64,000 nucleotides of DNA from NCBI GenBank assembly GCA_038530575.1, contig JBCBCP010000005.1:73124-137123 (forward strand), read 5' to 3'. Within the stretch, counting starts at the first letter, position 1. The number at the start of each line of letters is the position of its first letter. This document shows positions 19,320-27,844 of the stretch, one piece after another. This DNA is from JBCBCP01 sp038530575 (GTDB lineage: Bacteria > Pseudomonadota > Alphaproteobacteria > Rhodobacterales > Rhodobacteraceae). Position numbers and translations under genes: made by a program. The notes below the pieces were generated by a model. That model worked only from the letters and a program-made list of their open reading frames with translations. It was not told the origin of the DNA and did not search any database.

Positions 19320-21158
19320 CTAGGTGCCTTCTGCGGCCTCCAGACGTTCAAGGTCTTTGAGCCAGATGTCTTCGGCGCGGGCCATGGCCTCTTCCAGTTC
19401 GGCATATTTGCGCTGGAGGGCGAGACGGTCGGTGGACTGGGCGGCGTCATAAAGGTCCGGATCGGCGAGGCGTTTGGACAGTTTGTCGTGCATGGCCTGC
19501 AGTTTTTCGATCCGCTCTTCGGACTTGCGGGCGGCGGAGCGCAGGGCGGTCAGGTCGGCCTTTTTGGGCTTTGGTGCCGGCGCGGGTTTTGCCGGTTTCG
19601 GCGCGTCCGATTTCAGCAGAAGGCTGCGGTAGGCTTCAAGGTCCTCAGAGTAGGGGGTCACTGTGCCGTCTTTGACCAGCCAGAGGCGGTCGGCGACCAG
19701 CTCCAGCAGGTGCATGTCGTGTGACACGAGGATCACCGCGCCGGTGTAGTCGGTCAGCGCCTCGACGAGTGCCTCCCGGCTTTCAATATCAAGGTGGTTG
19801 GTCGGCTCGTCGAGGATCAGAAGATGCGGCGCATCGAGCGTGGCCAGCAGCAGTGACAGGCGTGCTTTCTGCCCGCCCGAGAGCTGGCCGACGGGCGTGT
19901 CGGCCTGATCAGCGTGCAGGCCAAAGCCCGCAAGCCGCGCGCGCCATTTCTTGGGCTCCTCGCCCGGGCGGGCGCTGCGCAGGTGATCAAGCGGCGTGTC
20001 CTCGAGGATTAGCTCATCAACCTGATGTTGGGCAAAATAGCCGATGCGCAGGCCTTTCGCGTTGATCTGCCGCCCGCCCCGTTTGTCCAGCCGGCCGGAC
20101 AGCAGCTTTGACAGGGTCGACTTGCCCTGACCGTTCTTGCCCAGAAGCGCGATGCGGTCGTCCTGGTCGATGCGCAAATTCAGACGATTGAGCACCGTCG
20201 TGTCGCCATAGCCCGTGGCCGCGCCGTCCAGATGCACGATGGGCGGCGACAGCTCTTCGGGTTCGGGGAAGGCAAAACTGCGCAGACCCGCCTCTTGCGG
20301 CGAGGTGATAGGCTGCATTTTGGACAGGGCCTTCAAGCGGCTTTGGGCTTGCCGCGCCTTGTCGGCCTTGTAGCGGAAGCGGTCGACGTAGCTTTGCAAA
20401 TGGACGCGGCGGGCCTCTTGCTTCTTGGCCATGGCTTCGGCCTGGGCCAGCCGCTCTGCGCGCTGGCGGGCGAACTGGTCGTAGGGGCCTTGGTAGAGCG
20501 TCAGCTTGCGGTCCTCGAGGTGGAGGATCGCGCCAACCGCCCGGTTCAGAAGGCCCCGGTCGTGGCTGATCACGATGACGGTGTGTGGGTATTTGGCAAG
20601 GTACGCTTCGAGCCACAGCGCGCCCTCAAGATCTAGGTAGTTGGTCGGCTCGTCCAGCAGCAGAAGGTCAGGTTGGGCGAAAAGGACGGCGGCCAACGCC
20701 ACGCGCATGCGCCAGCCGCCGGAGAAGTCGGAGCAGGGTCTGTGCTGGTCAGGCTCGTCAAAGCCGAGACCCTTGAGGATTGTGGCCGCGCGCGCTTCGG
20801 CCGACCAGGCGTCGATGTCGGCGAGGCGCGTCTGGATTTCGGCGATGCGCGCCGGATCTTCCGTTTCCTCGGCCAATAGTGCGGCGCGTTCGGTGTCCGC
20901 GGCCAGCACGGTATCGAGCAGGGATGTCGAAGAGCTTGGCACCTCTTGCGCGACGCCGCCAATCCGGGCGCCTGTGGGCAAAGCGATATCACCCGACTCA
21001 AGTGCCAGTTCGCCCCGGATCAGGCGAAAGAGCGTGGTTTTGCCGGTGCCGTTGCGGCCCACAAGCCCGACCTTGTGGCCCGCCGGGATCATGGCGGAAG
21101 CCCCCTCGAACAGGGGGCGGCCAGCGACGGCGTAGCGGATATCGGTCAAGCGCAGCAT
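19320..21158 (-). CDS. ABC-F family ATPase (YheS-like)
   Basis: A 612-residue soluble protein with two ABC cassettes and no membrane helices. Walker A motifs are GRNGTGKT (about 35) and GKNGQGKS (about 340), signatures SGGWRMR and LSGGQKARLS, Walker B LLLLDEPTNYLD and LLILDEPTNHLD, with the ABC-F linker rich in charged residues between them (about 240-300) and a C-terminal coiled coil (about 530-610). ABC-F proteins act on the ribosome E site. The order and tail resemble E. coli YheS. The separated gene order suggests its own promoter. Confidence 0.9.
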   Translation of the reverse strand: MLRLTDIRYAVAGRPLFEGASAMIPAGHKVGLVGRNGTGKTTLFRLIRGELALESGDIALPTGARIGGVAQEVPSSSTSLLDTVLAADTERAALLAEETEDPARIAEIQTRLADIDAWSAEARAATILKGLGFDEPDQHRPCSDFSGGWRMRVALAAVLFAQPDLLLLDEPTNYLDLEGALWLEAYLAKYPHTVIVISHDRGLLNRAVGAILHLEDRKLTLYQGPYDQFARQRAERLAQAEAMAKKQEARRVHLQSYVDRFRYKADKARQAQSRLKALSKMQPITSPQEAGLRSFAFPEPEELSPPIVHLDGAATGYGDTTVLNRLNLRIDQDDRIALLGKNGQGKSTLSKLLSGRLDKRGGRQINAKGLRIGYFAQHQVDELILEDTPLDHLRSARPGEEPKKWRARLAGFGLHADQADTPVGQLSGGQKARLSLLLATLDAPHLLILDEPTNHLDIESREALVEALTDYTGAVILVSHDMHLLELVADRLWLVKDGTVTPYSEDLEAYRSLLLKSDAPKPAKPAPAPKPKKADLTALRSAARKSEERIEKLQAMHDKLSKRLADPDLYDAAQSTDRLALQRKYAELEEAMARAEDIWLKDLERLEAAEGT

Positions 21159-21255
21159 GGGCGTGCAATGGCGCAGGGGCGCTGCGCCGTCAACGGGTCA
21201 GGGCCGCCGCCGCATTGTGTTTGCGCGAACGAGCCGCGACGCCTAGGTTTCCGGT

Positions 21256-22233
21256 ATGCCGAAAGACAACCCGCACAAGCCGTTTACACCTGACCCGCGT
21301 TTGCTGGCGCGCATGCCCGCGCGGTCCGGCAATGCGGTCAACGGGCTTGGCGAGCAGGCGTTCCGCCGTCCCGAGGTGGTTTATTGGGCGACGGACCTTG
21401 GCAGCATCGCTCATGGTGACGTGCAGCAGTATTTCTTCGAACGCTCCGCCGAGGCGCCCGCCTTTGCCGAGGCGCGGGCGCGCCGCGTGGCGGCCACGTC
21501 TTTTGACATGGGTGCGGTGGCGTGCACACCTGAGAAGCGCGAACCAGAGGCATGGACAAAGGCTCTGAACGGCTTTGTTGCGGATGGTCTGTGCGACATG
21601 GTTGGCGTGGCCGAGATGTCGCCGGATTGGGTCTATGAGGGGGATGAGGTCAGCCAGTCGCGGGTCATCGTGATTGGCGTTGAGCATGATTACGAAGAGA
21701 TTTCACAAGCGCCAGCGGAGGCCGCTGGGCTTGAGGTTATGGCGCAGTATCAGCGCGCCGCTGTGGCAGCCAAGCGTATCGCGGCGTGGTTGCGCAGTGC
21801 GGGCTGGGACGCAGAGCCGGTTACCGGCCCAAACACAGGCGCCATCACCCTGATCCCGCCAGCGCTGGCCTGCGGTTTTGGCGAATTGGGCAAGCATGGC
21901 TCGCTGATCAATGCCGAGTTTGGGGCCTCTTTTCGCCTGTCAGCAGTGTTGACCGATGCGCCATTTGCCCCAACGCCGACACGGGATTTTGGCGTTGACG
22001 AATTTTGCACCAACTGCCGGATCTGCGAGGATGCGTGCCCGCCCGAAGCGATTGCGCCCAAAAAGCAGACGGTGCGCGGGGCGCAAAAGTGGTATGTCGA
22101 TTTTGACAAGTGTATCTCGTTTTTCAACGAAACGCATGGCTGCGCGATGTGCATCGCGGTCTGCCCTTGGTCGCGGCCCGGTGTCGGCCTGAACCTTGCC
22201 GCCAAGCTGGCGCGGCGCGCTGCACGCGATTAA
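21256..22233 (+). CDS. Reductive-dehalogenase-like two [4Fe-4S] protein
   Basis: A 325-residue cytoplasmic protein. Two iron-sulfur motifs are clear: C251-x2-C254-x2-C257-x3-C261-P and C286-x9-C296-x2-C299-x3-C303-P-W. The spacing, the GAQKWYVDFDKC segment between them, and the upstream GFGELGKHGSLINAEFGASFRLS cobamide-binding-like region match the reductive dehalogenase / QueG superfamily, closer to RdhA than to QueG. No twin-arginine signal and no flavin or ferredoxin domain, so it needs a separate electron donor. Substrate unknown; an epoxyqueuosine reductase role cannot be excluded. Its stop overlaps the convergent yceI-like stop. Confidence 0.65.
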   Translation: MPKDNPHKPFTPDPRLLARMPARSGNAVNGLGEQAFRRPEVVYWATDLGSIAHGDVQQYFFERSAEAPAFAEARARRVAATSFDMGAVACTPEKREPEAWTKALNGFVADGLCDMVGVAEMSPDWVYEGDEVSQSRVIVIGVEHDYEEISQAPAEAAGLEVMAQYQRAAVAAKRIAAWLRSAGWDAEPVTGPNTGAITLIPPALACGFGELGKHGSLINAEFGASFRLSAVLTDAPFAPTPTRDFGVDEFCTNCRICEDACPPEAIAPKKQTVRGAQKWYVDFDKCISFFNETHGCAMCIAVCPWSRPGVGLNLAAKLARRAARD

Positions 22234-22853
22234 AGCGGGTCGAGTCCCTTGAATTCTGCGGTAATGCGAAACCCGATCCGGTTGCCAACGCCGGTGCGCG
22301 TGCCCGGCGGGGGAAGCCCTTCGGTCAGGCCAAAATCTGCCCGCTCGAACGAGCCTGTTGCGGTAAAGCCAAGCCGCGGTACCGGCTCCCACGGCGCCTC
22401 TGCATAGCCGCCGTGAAAGTAGACGTGCAGCGTGAGCGGTGCGCTGACCCCCAAAAGCGTTAATTTGCCTGTCACACGCGCGGTCCGCGGTCCGGTGCGG
22501 TCAAACCCGTCCGAGCTGTAGCGGATCGTGGGAAACGCAGCCGCCCGCAGCCAATCCGGCCCAAGTATCGTGTCCAGAAACCCAGCGGGCGGCGCAGGAA
22601 GATCAAGCGATGCTGTGCGCACTTCGGCGGTAAGCTTGGTCGCGTGCAGCTCTTGCGTTCCGATGTCGAGCGTGGCCGAGAAATCGTCGAAGGTGAATGT
22701 AAAGGGCGCGACGCCCATATGGTCAATCTGTGCAGCCAGCGTTGCATAGGCGGGATCAAGCACCAGCCGCTGGAAAGTCAGATCGGGAATGTCAGGCGAT
22801 TGCGCAGATGCGGGCTGGGCCAGGCACAACACAAATAAGGCGGATCGCAGCAT
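22230..22853 (-). CDS. YceI-family periplasmic lipid-binding-like protein
   Basis: A 207-residue protein with a signal peptide (MLRSALFVLCLAQPASAQ) and the YceI lipocalin-like barrel: YATLAAQIDHMGVAPFTFTFDDFSATLDI near the start and the FPTIRYSSDGF and ITGKLTLLGVSAPLTL-like segments (VTGKLTLLGVSAPLTLHV). YceI proteins bind polyisoprenoids or similar amphiphiles. ATG 22853 is chosen over a TTG at 22868 because GGAG lies 6 bases upstream. Confidence 0.88.
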   Translation of the reverse strand: MLRSALFVLCLAQPASAQSPDIPDLTFQRLVLDPAYATLAAQIDHMGVAPFTFTFDDFSATLDIGTQELHATKLTAEVRTASLDLPAPPAGFLDTILGPDWLRAAAFPTIRYSSDGFDRTGPRTARVTGKLTLLGVSAPLTLHVYFHGGYAEAPWEPVPRLGFTATGSFERADFGLTEGLPPPGTRTGVGNRIGFRITAEFKGLDPL

Positions 22854-22981
22854 AAAGGTCTCCGGCAAGCTTTGATTTCAGACTAGCCTGAGTAGGGCGG
22901 TTTTGGGCAGTCTTTTTCGCGCTTTGCATCCTGCCGCGCTCGGCCCTTGTGCCGGAGCCGCCGCAGGCTTAGGCGGGTGCG

Positions 22982-24166
22982 ATGACCCCGACTCCACCCC
23001 GCCTTGTCACGCTTGTCCTTCTGACGGCGCTGACTGTTCTGACGCTGAACATGTTCCTGCCGGCGCTTCCGGCTATGCGGGCCTATTTTGACGTCAACGA
23101 AGCCGTCATGGGACGGGCGATTTCGGTCTATATGGCGGCAGCAGCGGCGCTGCAGCTTGTGATCGGGCCGCTCTCGGACCGGCTGGGGCGGCGGCCCGTG
23201 ATCCTGGGGCTCTTGGCCGTCTATGTTATTGCCTCGGCAGTTTGTCTTTTGGCGCAGGACATCACGGTTTTTCTGATCGCGCGTACGGCGCAGGCGGTGG
23301 CCGTGGGCGGGGGCATTCTGGCCTCCGCGGTTGTGCGGGACATGTATGACGGGCGCACGGCCGCCGCCAAACTGTCGTTGATCGCATCGGCCATGGCCAT
23401 CGCGCCGATGCTGGCGCCGATGGTTGGCGGCCTGCTGGAAGCTGCGGCGGGCTGGCGGGCGGTGTTTGTGACATATGCGGTCATGGGCGCGGGCCTTTTG
23501 GCGTGGTGCTGGTTTGATCTGGGCGAAACGCACGAGACCGGGCAGGGCGTGCGGCTGGAGGTCGGTGCGCTGCTGCGTGCGCGGCTCTTTTGGGCCTATG
23601 TCGGCGTGCAGGGTTTTGGGGTTGGTGTGTTCTACGTCTTTCTGACCGGCGCCCCCTTTGTTGCCGCGGATGTCTTTGGCCTTGGCCCGGCGCAGACGGG
23701 CATCGCGCTTGGCTCGACCACGCTCGGTTTCATGGCAGGCGCCGCGATGAGCGCCCGGCTGATGGAGCCGGTCGGCCCGATGCGCCTGATCCTGATCGGG
23801 CGGCTGGTGCCGCTGGCGGGGCTGGGCGCGTCGCTGGTCTATTACCTTGCAGGGGGCGCGGCGGTCTGGCCGCTCTTTGTCTCGACCATCTCGGTCGGGA
23901 TTGGCAATGGCCTGTCGCTGCCCGGGGCCAATGCCGGGGCGCTGTCGGTGCGGCCCGATCTGGCGGGCAGTGCGTCGGGCTTTGGTGGCGCGGTGTCGCT
24001 TGGTCTGGGGGCTGCGCTGACATGGGCGGCCACACAGGTGATTGCGGCCAACACAAGTGCGGCGGCGCTGCTGGCCCTGATGATCGGCATCTCGGTGATC
24101 GCGCTTTGTGCCGCGCTGCTTGCCCGGCTTTGGGAACGCCACCCGGATGGGGTTTCCAACGCCTGA
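22982..24166 (+). CDS. MFS efflux transporter, Bcr/CflA type
   Basis: A 394-residue inner-membrane transporter with twelve predicted helices. The first helix pair holds LNMFLPALPAMRAYF, typical of Bcr/CflA drug exporters, and the loop after helix 2 shows GPLSDRLGRRPVILGL, the MFS signature. Substrate unknown; members export bicyclomycin, sulfonamides or cysteine. ATG 22982 lies at the hydrophobic start with no upstream gene in phase. It ends 59 bases before ndk. Confidence 0.88.
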   Translation: MTPTPPRLVTLVLLTALTVLTLNMFLPALPAMRAYFDVNEAVMGRAISVYMAAAAALQLVIGPLSDRLGRRPVILGLLAVYVIASAVCLLAQDITVFLIARTAQAVAVGGGILASAVVRDMYDGRTAAAKLSLIASAMAIAPMLAPMVGGLLEAAAGWRAVFVTYAVMGAGLLAWCWFDLGETHETGQGVRLEVGALLRARLFWAYVGVQGFGVGVFYVFLTGAPFVAADVFGLGPAQTGIALGSTTLGFMAGAAMSARLMEPVGPMRLILIGRLVPLAGLGASLVYYLAGGAAVWPLFVSTISVGIGNGLSLPGANAGALSVRPDLAGSASGFGGAVSLGLGAALTWAATQVIAANTSAAALLALMIGISVIALCAALLARLWERHPDGVSNA

Positions 24167-24225
24167 GTGCCGTGTTAGGCGGGCCGCGAAATTCGCCGAC
24201 ATCCGGCATGAACAGGAGTATACCC

Positions 24226-24648
24226 ATGGCGCTCGAGCGTACCTTTTCGATCATCAAGCCTGATGCAACCCGCCGTAACCTGACTGGCAAGATCAATGCC
24301 AAGTTCGAGGAGGCCGGCCTGCGCATCGTCGCGCAAAAGCGTATCCATCTGACCAAGGCGCAGGCGGGCGAGTTCTACGCGGTGCACAAAGAGCGCCCGT
24401 TCTATGACGAGCTGTGCGAATTCATGGCGTCCGCCCCGATCGTGGCGCAGGTGCTGGAAGGCGAAGGCGCAATTGCCAAGAACCGCGAAGTGATGGGCGC
24501 CACCAACCCGGCCGACGCGGCACCGGGCACGATCCGCGCCGAGTTTGCCGAATCCGTGGGTGAAAACTCCGTGCACGGCTCCGATGCGCCCGAGACCGCA
24601 GCGGTCGAGATCGCGTATTTCTTCTCGGGCCTTGAGCTGGTCGGCTGA
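24226..24648 (+). CDS. ndk: Nucleoside diphosphate kinase
   Basis: Transfers the gamma-phosphate of ATP to nucleoside diphosphates through a phosphohistidine. A 140-residue protein; MALERTFSIIKPDATRRNL at the start and the active-site H117 in NSVHGSDA. AGGAG sits 8 bases upstream of ATG 24226; the longer in-frame opening to 23590 merely shadows the transporter gene. It is followed by a strong intrinsic terminator. Confidence 0.97.
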   Translation: MALERTFSIIKPDATRRNLTGKINAKFEEAGLRIVAQKRIHLTKAQAGEFYAVHKERPFYDELCEFMASAPIVAQVLEGEGAIAKNREVMGATNPADAAPGTIRAEFAESVGENSVHGSDAPETAAVEIAYFFSGLELVG

Positions 24649-24671
24649 TCGCCCACTATAGCGTTCCGAAA

Positions 24672-24699
24672 GGGCCCCGGCGTGTGCCGGGGCCTTTTT
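24672..24699 (+). terminator. Intrinsic terminator after ndk
   Basis: Stem GGCCCCGGC (24673-24681), loop GTGT, stem GCCGGGGCC (24686-24694), then TTTTT. Nine perfect G/C-rich pairs with a U-tract, 24 bases past the ndk stop: a textbook rho-independent terminator for plus-strand transcription. The stop codon of the convergent small gene lies at the end of the T-run. Confidence 0.9.
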
Positions 24700-24887
24700 C
24701 ATTCGCCCGGGTCAAAATCACCGTCCTTGAGGATCTGCCGCGTCAGTAGGCTCTTGTAGCGGCGCTGGCGCCGGCGGGCCTTGGCGCCACTAGCGCGCCA
24801 GCCCTCGCGCTTGTCCTGCACGATATCTTCAAGGTCATCTGCGCGCTCAATGCGCTGCGCGTCGCGGGGGTCTGTGCGTTTTGCCAT
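24699..24887 (-). CDS. Small highly charged conserved-type protein
   Basis: A 62-residue protein, MAKRTDPRDAQRIERADDL..., alternating acidic and basic, with a very basic middle (KARRRQRRYKSLLTRQ). No family recognised. It is plausible as a real gene because it fits the gap exactly, converges on the ndk terminator and has natural codon use. A second ATG three codons upstream (24896) is equally possible. A nucleic-acid-associated role is only a guess from charge. Confidence 0.5.
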   Translation of the reverse strand: MAKRTDPRDAQRIERADDLEDIVQDKREGWRASGAKARRRQRRYKSLLTRQILKDGDFDPGE

Positions 24888-24926
24888 GGGCCGCATGTGG
24901 CCCGGCGCCGCGCGGCGTCAAGCGGG

Positions 24927-25019
24927 TCAGATGCTTGCGAAATCGGTAAAGATCTGGCGCACTGGCGGTGTGGGCTTGGGCGCTTGAGGCTTGGGGGTGC
25001 GGGGTGTGTCCTTGGACAT
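24927..25019 (-). CDS. Possible 30-residue proline-rich microprotein
   Basis: MSKDTPRTPKPQAPKPTPPV then a short RQIFTDFASI tail. The ATG at 25019 has AAAGG 7 bases upstream, and the reading frame ends cleanly before the next minus-strand gene. Length and composition give no statistical support, so this is a candidate only. No function proposed. Confidence 0.3.
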   Translation of the reverse strand: MSKDTPRTPKPQAPKPTPPVRQIFTDFASI

Positions 25020-25105
25020 GGGGTAACCTTTCACTCGTTGATGTGGAAAGGGTGCGCCGCGCCCGGGGCCTCCCAAAGGCGGAAAAGGGGCGTTTTCGTG
25101 CGGGT

Positions 25106-26035
25106 TCAGCGCAATTCGACGCGATATGCGCTGGTTTGGCGCCATGGCGCGCCCGCCTTCAGCAAAATCGACGGGAAGCCATGGTGGTTTGGTGCATCGG
25201 GCCACATTTGCGGCTCAAGCGCGAGGCCCGCATAGGGGCCAATGCGGCCCACCCGGGGCAAGTCGCGCCCGTCATAGACTTGCAGCCCGGGTGCAGTGGT
25301 GCGCAGGTGCAGCCGCGGCCCGGACGCGCCCCCGTCAAGTCGGGCGGCAAACATGGCGCCAGGGCGCGGGGCGGGGGCAAGACAAATGTTGTGATCTAGC
25401 GGCACGTCGCCGATAGGTGCCGGGTGGTGCGGGATCAGGCCCAGCGCGCTCAGCCGTTTGGTCTCGCCTGACGGCAAGAGGTCTTCGGTCATGCTCAGAA
25501 ATCGTTCGGCCGCAAGCCACAGGCGGTGACCTTGCAGCGTGTCGCCCGCTGTCATCGTCCAGTAGGGGTGCAGGGCAAGGTTCATGACCGTGTCGGCGTC
25601 AGAGGTGGCGGAGAGATCGACGGTCAGCGTCTCCCCCTGCACCGCAAACTGCGCGGTCACGCGGCGGTTGCCGGGCAGGCCGCACGCACCGTCTGGCAGG
25701 TCGCAAATCAGGGTAAGCGCTTCCATGCTGTGCTCGGTCACAGACCAATCGCGGGCGTGCAGGCCTTCTGGCCCCGAATGAAGCGTGTTGCGCCCGACAT
25801 TGGCGGGCAGATCATAGCTGCGCCCTGCGATCGTGACCCGTGCCCCGCCGATGCGGTTCGCAACCGGGCCAACCACGGTGCCCGCGAACGGGTGCGCCGC
25901 CAACAGCACGCCCGGATCCTCGGTGCCCAGCACAAGGCTTTGCGCCCAACCCGCGCGCCAAAGGCCGACAAGACCCGCGCCGCGCGCGGTGATACGGGCG
26001 CGCAAAAGGGGGCTTTCAATCTCGAACCAATCCAT
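25106..26035 (-). CDS. Aldose 1-epimerase family protein
   Basis: A 309-residue galactose-mutarotase-like protein that interconverts alpha and beta anomers of aldoses. Shows the family segments GPVANRIGGARVTIAG, NTLHSG (catalytic-type histidine), LALHPYW (second histidine) and LALEPQMWPDAPNH with the catalytic-type glutamate. ATG 26035 is the first start of the frame. Divergent from the aminotransferase gene; the 78-base gap may hold both promoters. Confidence 0.88.
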   Translation of the reverse strand: MDWFEIESPLLRARITARGAGLVGLWRAGWAQSLVLGTEDPGVLLAAHPFAGTVVGPVANRIGGARVTIAGRSYDLPANVGRNTLHSGPEGLHARDWSVTEHSMEALTLICDLPDGACGLPGNRRVTAQFAVQGETLTVDLSATSDADTVMNLALHPYWTMTAGDTLQGHRLWLAAERFLSMTEDLLPSGETKRLSALGLIPHHPAPIGDVPLDHNICLAPAPRPGAMFAARLDGGASGPRLHLRTTAPGLQVYDGRDLPRVGRIGPYAGLALEPQMWPDAPNHHGFPSILLKAGAPWRQTSAYRVELR

Positions 26036-26113
26036 GGCCTGACCCTGCCTTGTGCGTCAGGCCTTGACCAGAGGGCGAAGGGCGGAAACCCTGCTCGAAA
26101 ACGGAGACACAGC

Positions 26114-27013
26114 ATGGCCATTTCCACCCACGACGCCGCGGAGGACGCGCGCAACGACGATATCCTGATCTATGTCGATGGTGCGCTGAAGCCCAAGGCG
26201 GAGGCGGTTGTGTCGGTCTATGACAGCGGCTTCATGTTGGGGGACGGGGTGTGGGAGGGGCTGCGCCTCTATCAGGGGCGCATTCCGTTTCTGCGCGAAC
26301 ATCTGGACCGGCTGATTGAGGCGGCGTTATTCATCGACCTAGATATTGGGATGGACCGGGCGGGGCTTGAGGCCGCGATCTGGCAGACGCTGGAGGCCAA
26401 CGCGATGCGAACCGACGTGCATCTGCGCGTCATGGTCACGCGTGGGCGCAAGCGCAAACCCTTCCAGCACCCGCATTTGTCGGTCTGGGGCAGCACCGTT
26501 GTGATCATCGCCGAACACTCGGTGCCGGTTGAGAACCCGGGTGGGATCAAGCTGGCCTCGGTGCCGCATCATCGCGGGCTGCCATTGACGCAGGACGCCA
26601 AGCTGAATTCACACTCCAAGCTGAACTGCATCATCGCGCTGACCCACGCGATCCGGCAGGGCGCGGACGAGGCCCTGATGCTCGACCCCTTTGGCTTTGT
26701 GAACACGACCAACGCGTGCAACTTCTTTATCGTGCGCGGCGGGGAGGTTTGGACCTCTACCGGCGAATATTGCATGGCGGGCATCACCCGCGCCAAGGTT
26801 ATCGAGATTTGCCGCGACCTGGGCATTCCGATCTTTGAAAAGAACTATTCGCTGCTGGAGACCTATTCCGCTGACGAGGCCTTTCTGACCGGAACCTTTG
26901 GCGCCCAGACCCCGGTCAGAGAGATCGACGGCAGGCGCATCGGGGATGGAACCGCGGGCCCCGTGATGCAGCGCATCCGGGCCGCCTACAAGGCGATGGT
27001 CGCAAAGGACTAA
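26114..27013 (+). CDS. Class IV aminotransferase (branched-chain / D-amino-acid type)
   Basis: PLP-dependent, 299 residues. Shows VYDSGFMLGDGVWEGLR near the N-terminus, a conserved arginine-rich HLRVMVTRG segment, LNSHSKLNCIIAL with the PLP-binding lysine, and EALMLDPFGFVNTTNACNFFIV. These fit BCAT and D-alanine transaminase relatives, including 4-amino-4-deoxychorismate lyase; the exact substrate cannot be fixed. ATG 26114 has GGAGA about 8 bases upstream. The upstream in-frame opening to 25526 shadows the epimerase. The 3' end overlaps the next minus-strand stop by four bases. Confidence 0.85.
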   Translation: MAISTHDAAEDARNDDILIYVDGALKPKAEAVVSVYDSGFMLGDGVWEGLRLYQGRIPFLREHLDRLIEAALFIDLDIGMDRAGLEAAIWQTLEANAMRTDVHLRVMVTRGRKRKPFQHPHLSVWGSTVVIIAEHSVPVENPGGIKLASVPHHRGLPLTQDAKLNSHSKLNCIIALTHAIRQGADEALMLDPFGFVNTTNACNFFIVRGGEVWTSTGEYCMAGITRAKVIEICRDLGIPIFEKNYSLLETYSADEAFLTGTFGAQTPVREIDGRRIGDGTAGPVMQRIRAAYKAMVAKD

Positions 27014-27843
27014 AGAACCGTCCCGACTTTGAAGATCTTGCGCAGGCACGCGCGGGCAAAAAGGGTGCCGCCGGTATACAGCATCGCCTCGTGTTCGTGC
27101 CCGAGACCATCCGCCTTCAGGTAAATGTCCAGCATGTCAAAGAAGTCTTCGAACAGCTTGGGGTCCGTATCGATGTCCTTGGCCGCTGCGTAGAAGGCCG
27201 AAAGGCCCTGTGACCACAGGCTTACAGACCAGTTTACGTCATGGGTGAAGTGCAGCAGCTTCGCGTCCGTGCAGATGTAGAGATTGGTCCCCGCCGTATG
27301 CATCAGCAACGGCAGCGCATAATCCCACCAGGGCACGCCCCAGGCCAGACCATCGAGCTTGACCGCCTCGAACGCGGCGCGGGGGAAGATGCAAAAATCA
27401 AAGCCGTGCAGGTACGGGCGCGCGGAGGATACCGACAGGTTATCGGCCTCCTGCCGGCAGAAGATCACGGCAGCGTTTGGATCGTGGGCGATCACATCAA
27501 ACACTTTGTCCGGCACGCCGCCCAAATAGACATCCGCATTGATGATCCCGACATGGGTCAGATCCGGCTGCGCGGCGACGGCATCTTGCACACGGGCAAA
27601 TTCGACGAGTGGGTAAGGAAAGGGGCAGGTTTCCTGCGGCCCGGCCGAGACGATTACGGCCTCTGGGTAGAGGCCTTGGATCGTTTCGATCTCTTCATCA
27701 TAATTGATGCTGACAACATGCCCGAGCGCGGTGCGGGCCGCGTCATAGCACTGCCGCTGCAGCGCTAGACCAATATTCTGGTCCTGCACCGTGCGGTTGA
27801 TCTTGGGCGCGATCGAGGTGAACGTCTGGAGGGCGAGGGACAC
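27010..27843 (-). CDS. Glycosyltransferase-like protein in sulfotransferase cluster
   Basis: A 277-residue protein. VGIINADVYLGGVPDKVFD with a D-x-Y/DxD-like site and a PWWDYALPLLMH segment resemble nucleotide-sugar glycosyltransferase folds, but I cannot assign a family. The start is uncertain: GTG 27843 has CAGGA 5 bases upstream and follows the previous stop directly; ATG 27858 overlaps the previous gene and lacks a visible ribosome site. Last gene of the five-gene minus-strand cluster, so probably co-transcribed with the two sulfotransferases. Confidence 0.55.
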   Translation of the reverse strand: MSLALQTFTSIAPKINRTVQDQNIGLALQRQCYDAARTALGHVVSINYDEEIETIQGLYPEAVIVSAGPQETCPFPYPLVEFARVQDAVAAQPDLTHVGIINADVYLGGVPDKVFDVIAHDPNAAVIFCRQEADNLSVSSARPYLHGFDFCIFPRAAFEAVKLDGLAWGVPWWDYALPLLMHTAGTNLYICTDAKLLHFTHDVNWSVSLWSQGLSAFYAAAKDIDTDPKLFEDFFDMLDIYLKADGLGHEHEAMLYTGGTLFARACLRKIFKVGTVL

Positions 27844-27844
27844 T

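Noticed and set aside
22883..24202. 439-codon minus-strand frame rich in Arg/His/Gln
   Set aside because: Shadow of the MFS gene: composition is that of reversed GC-rich codons and no start region or domain is visible.
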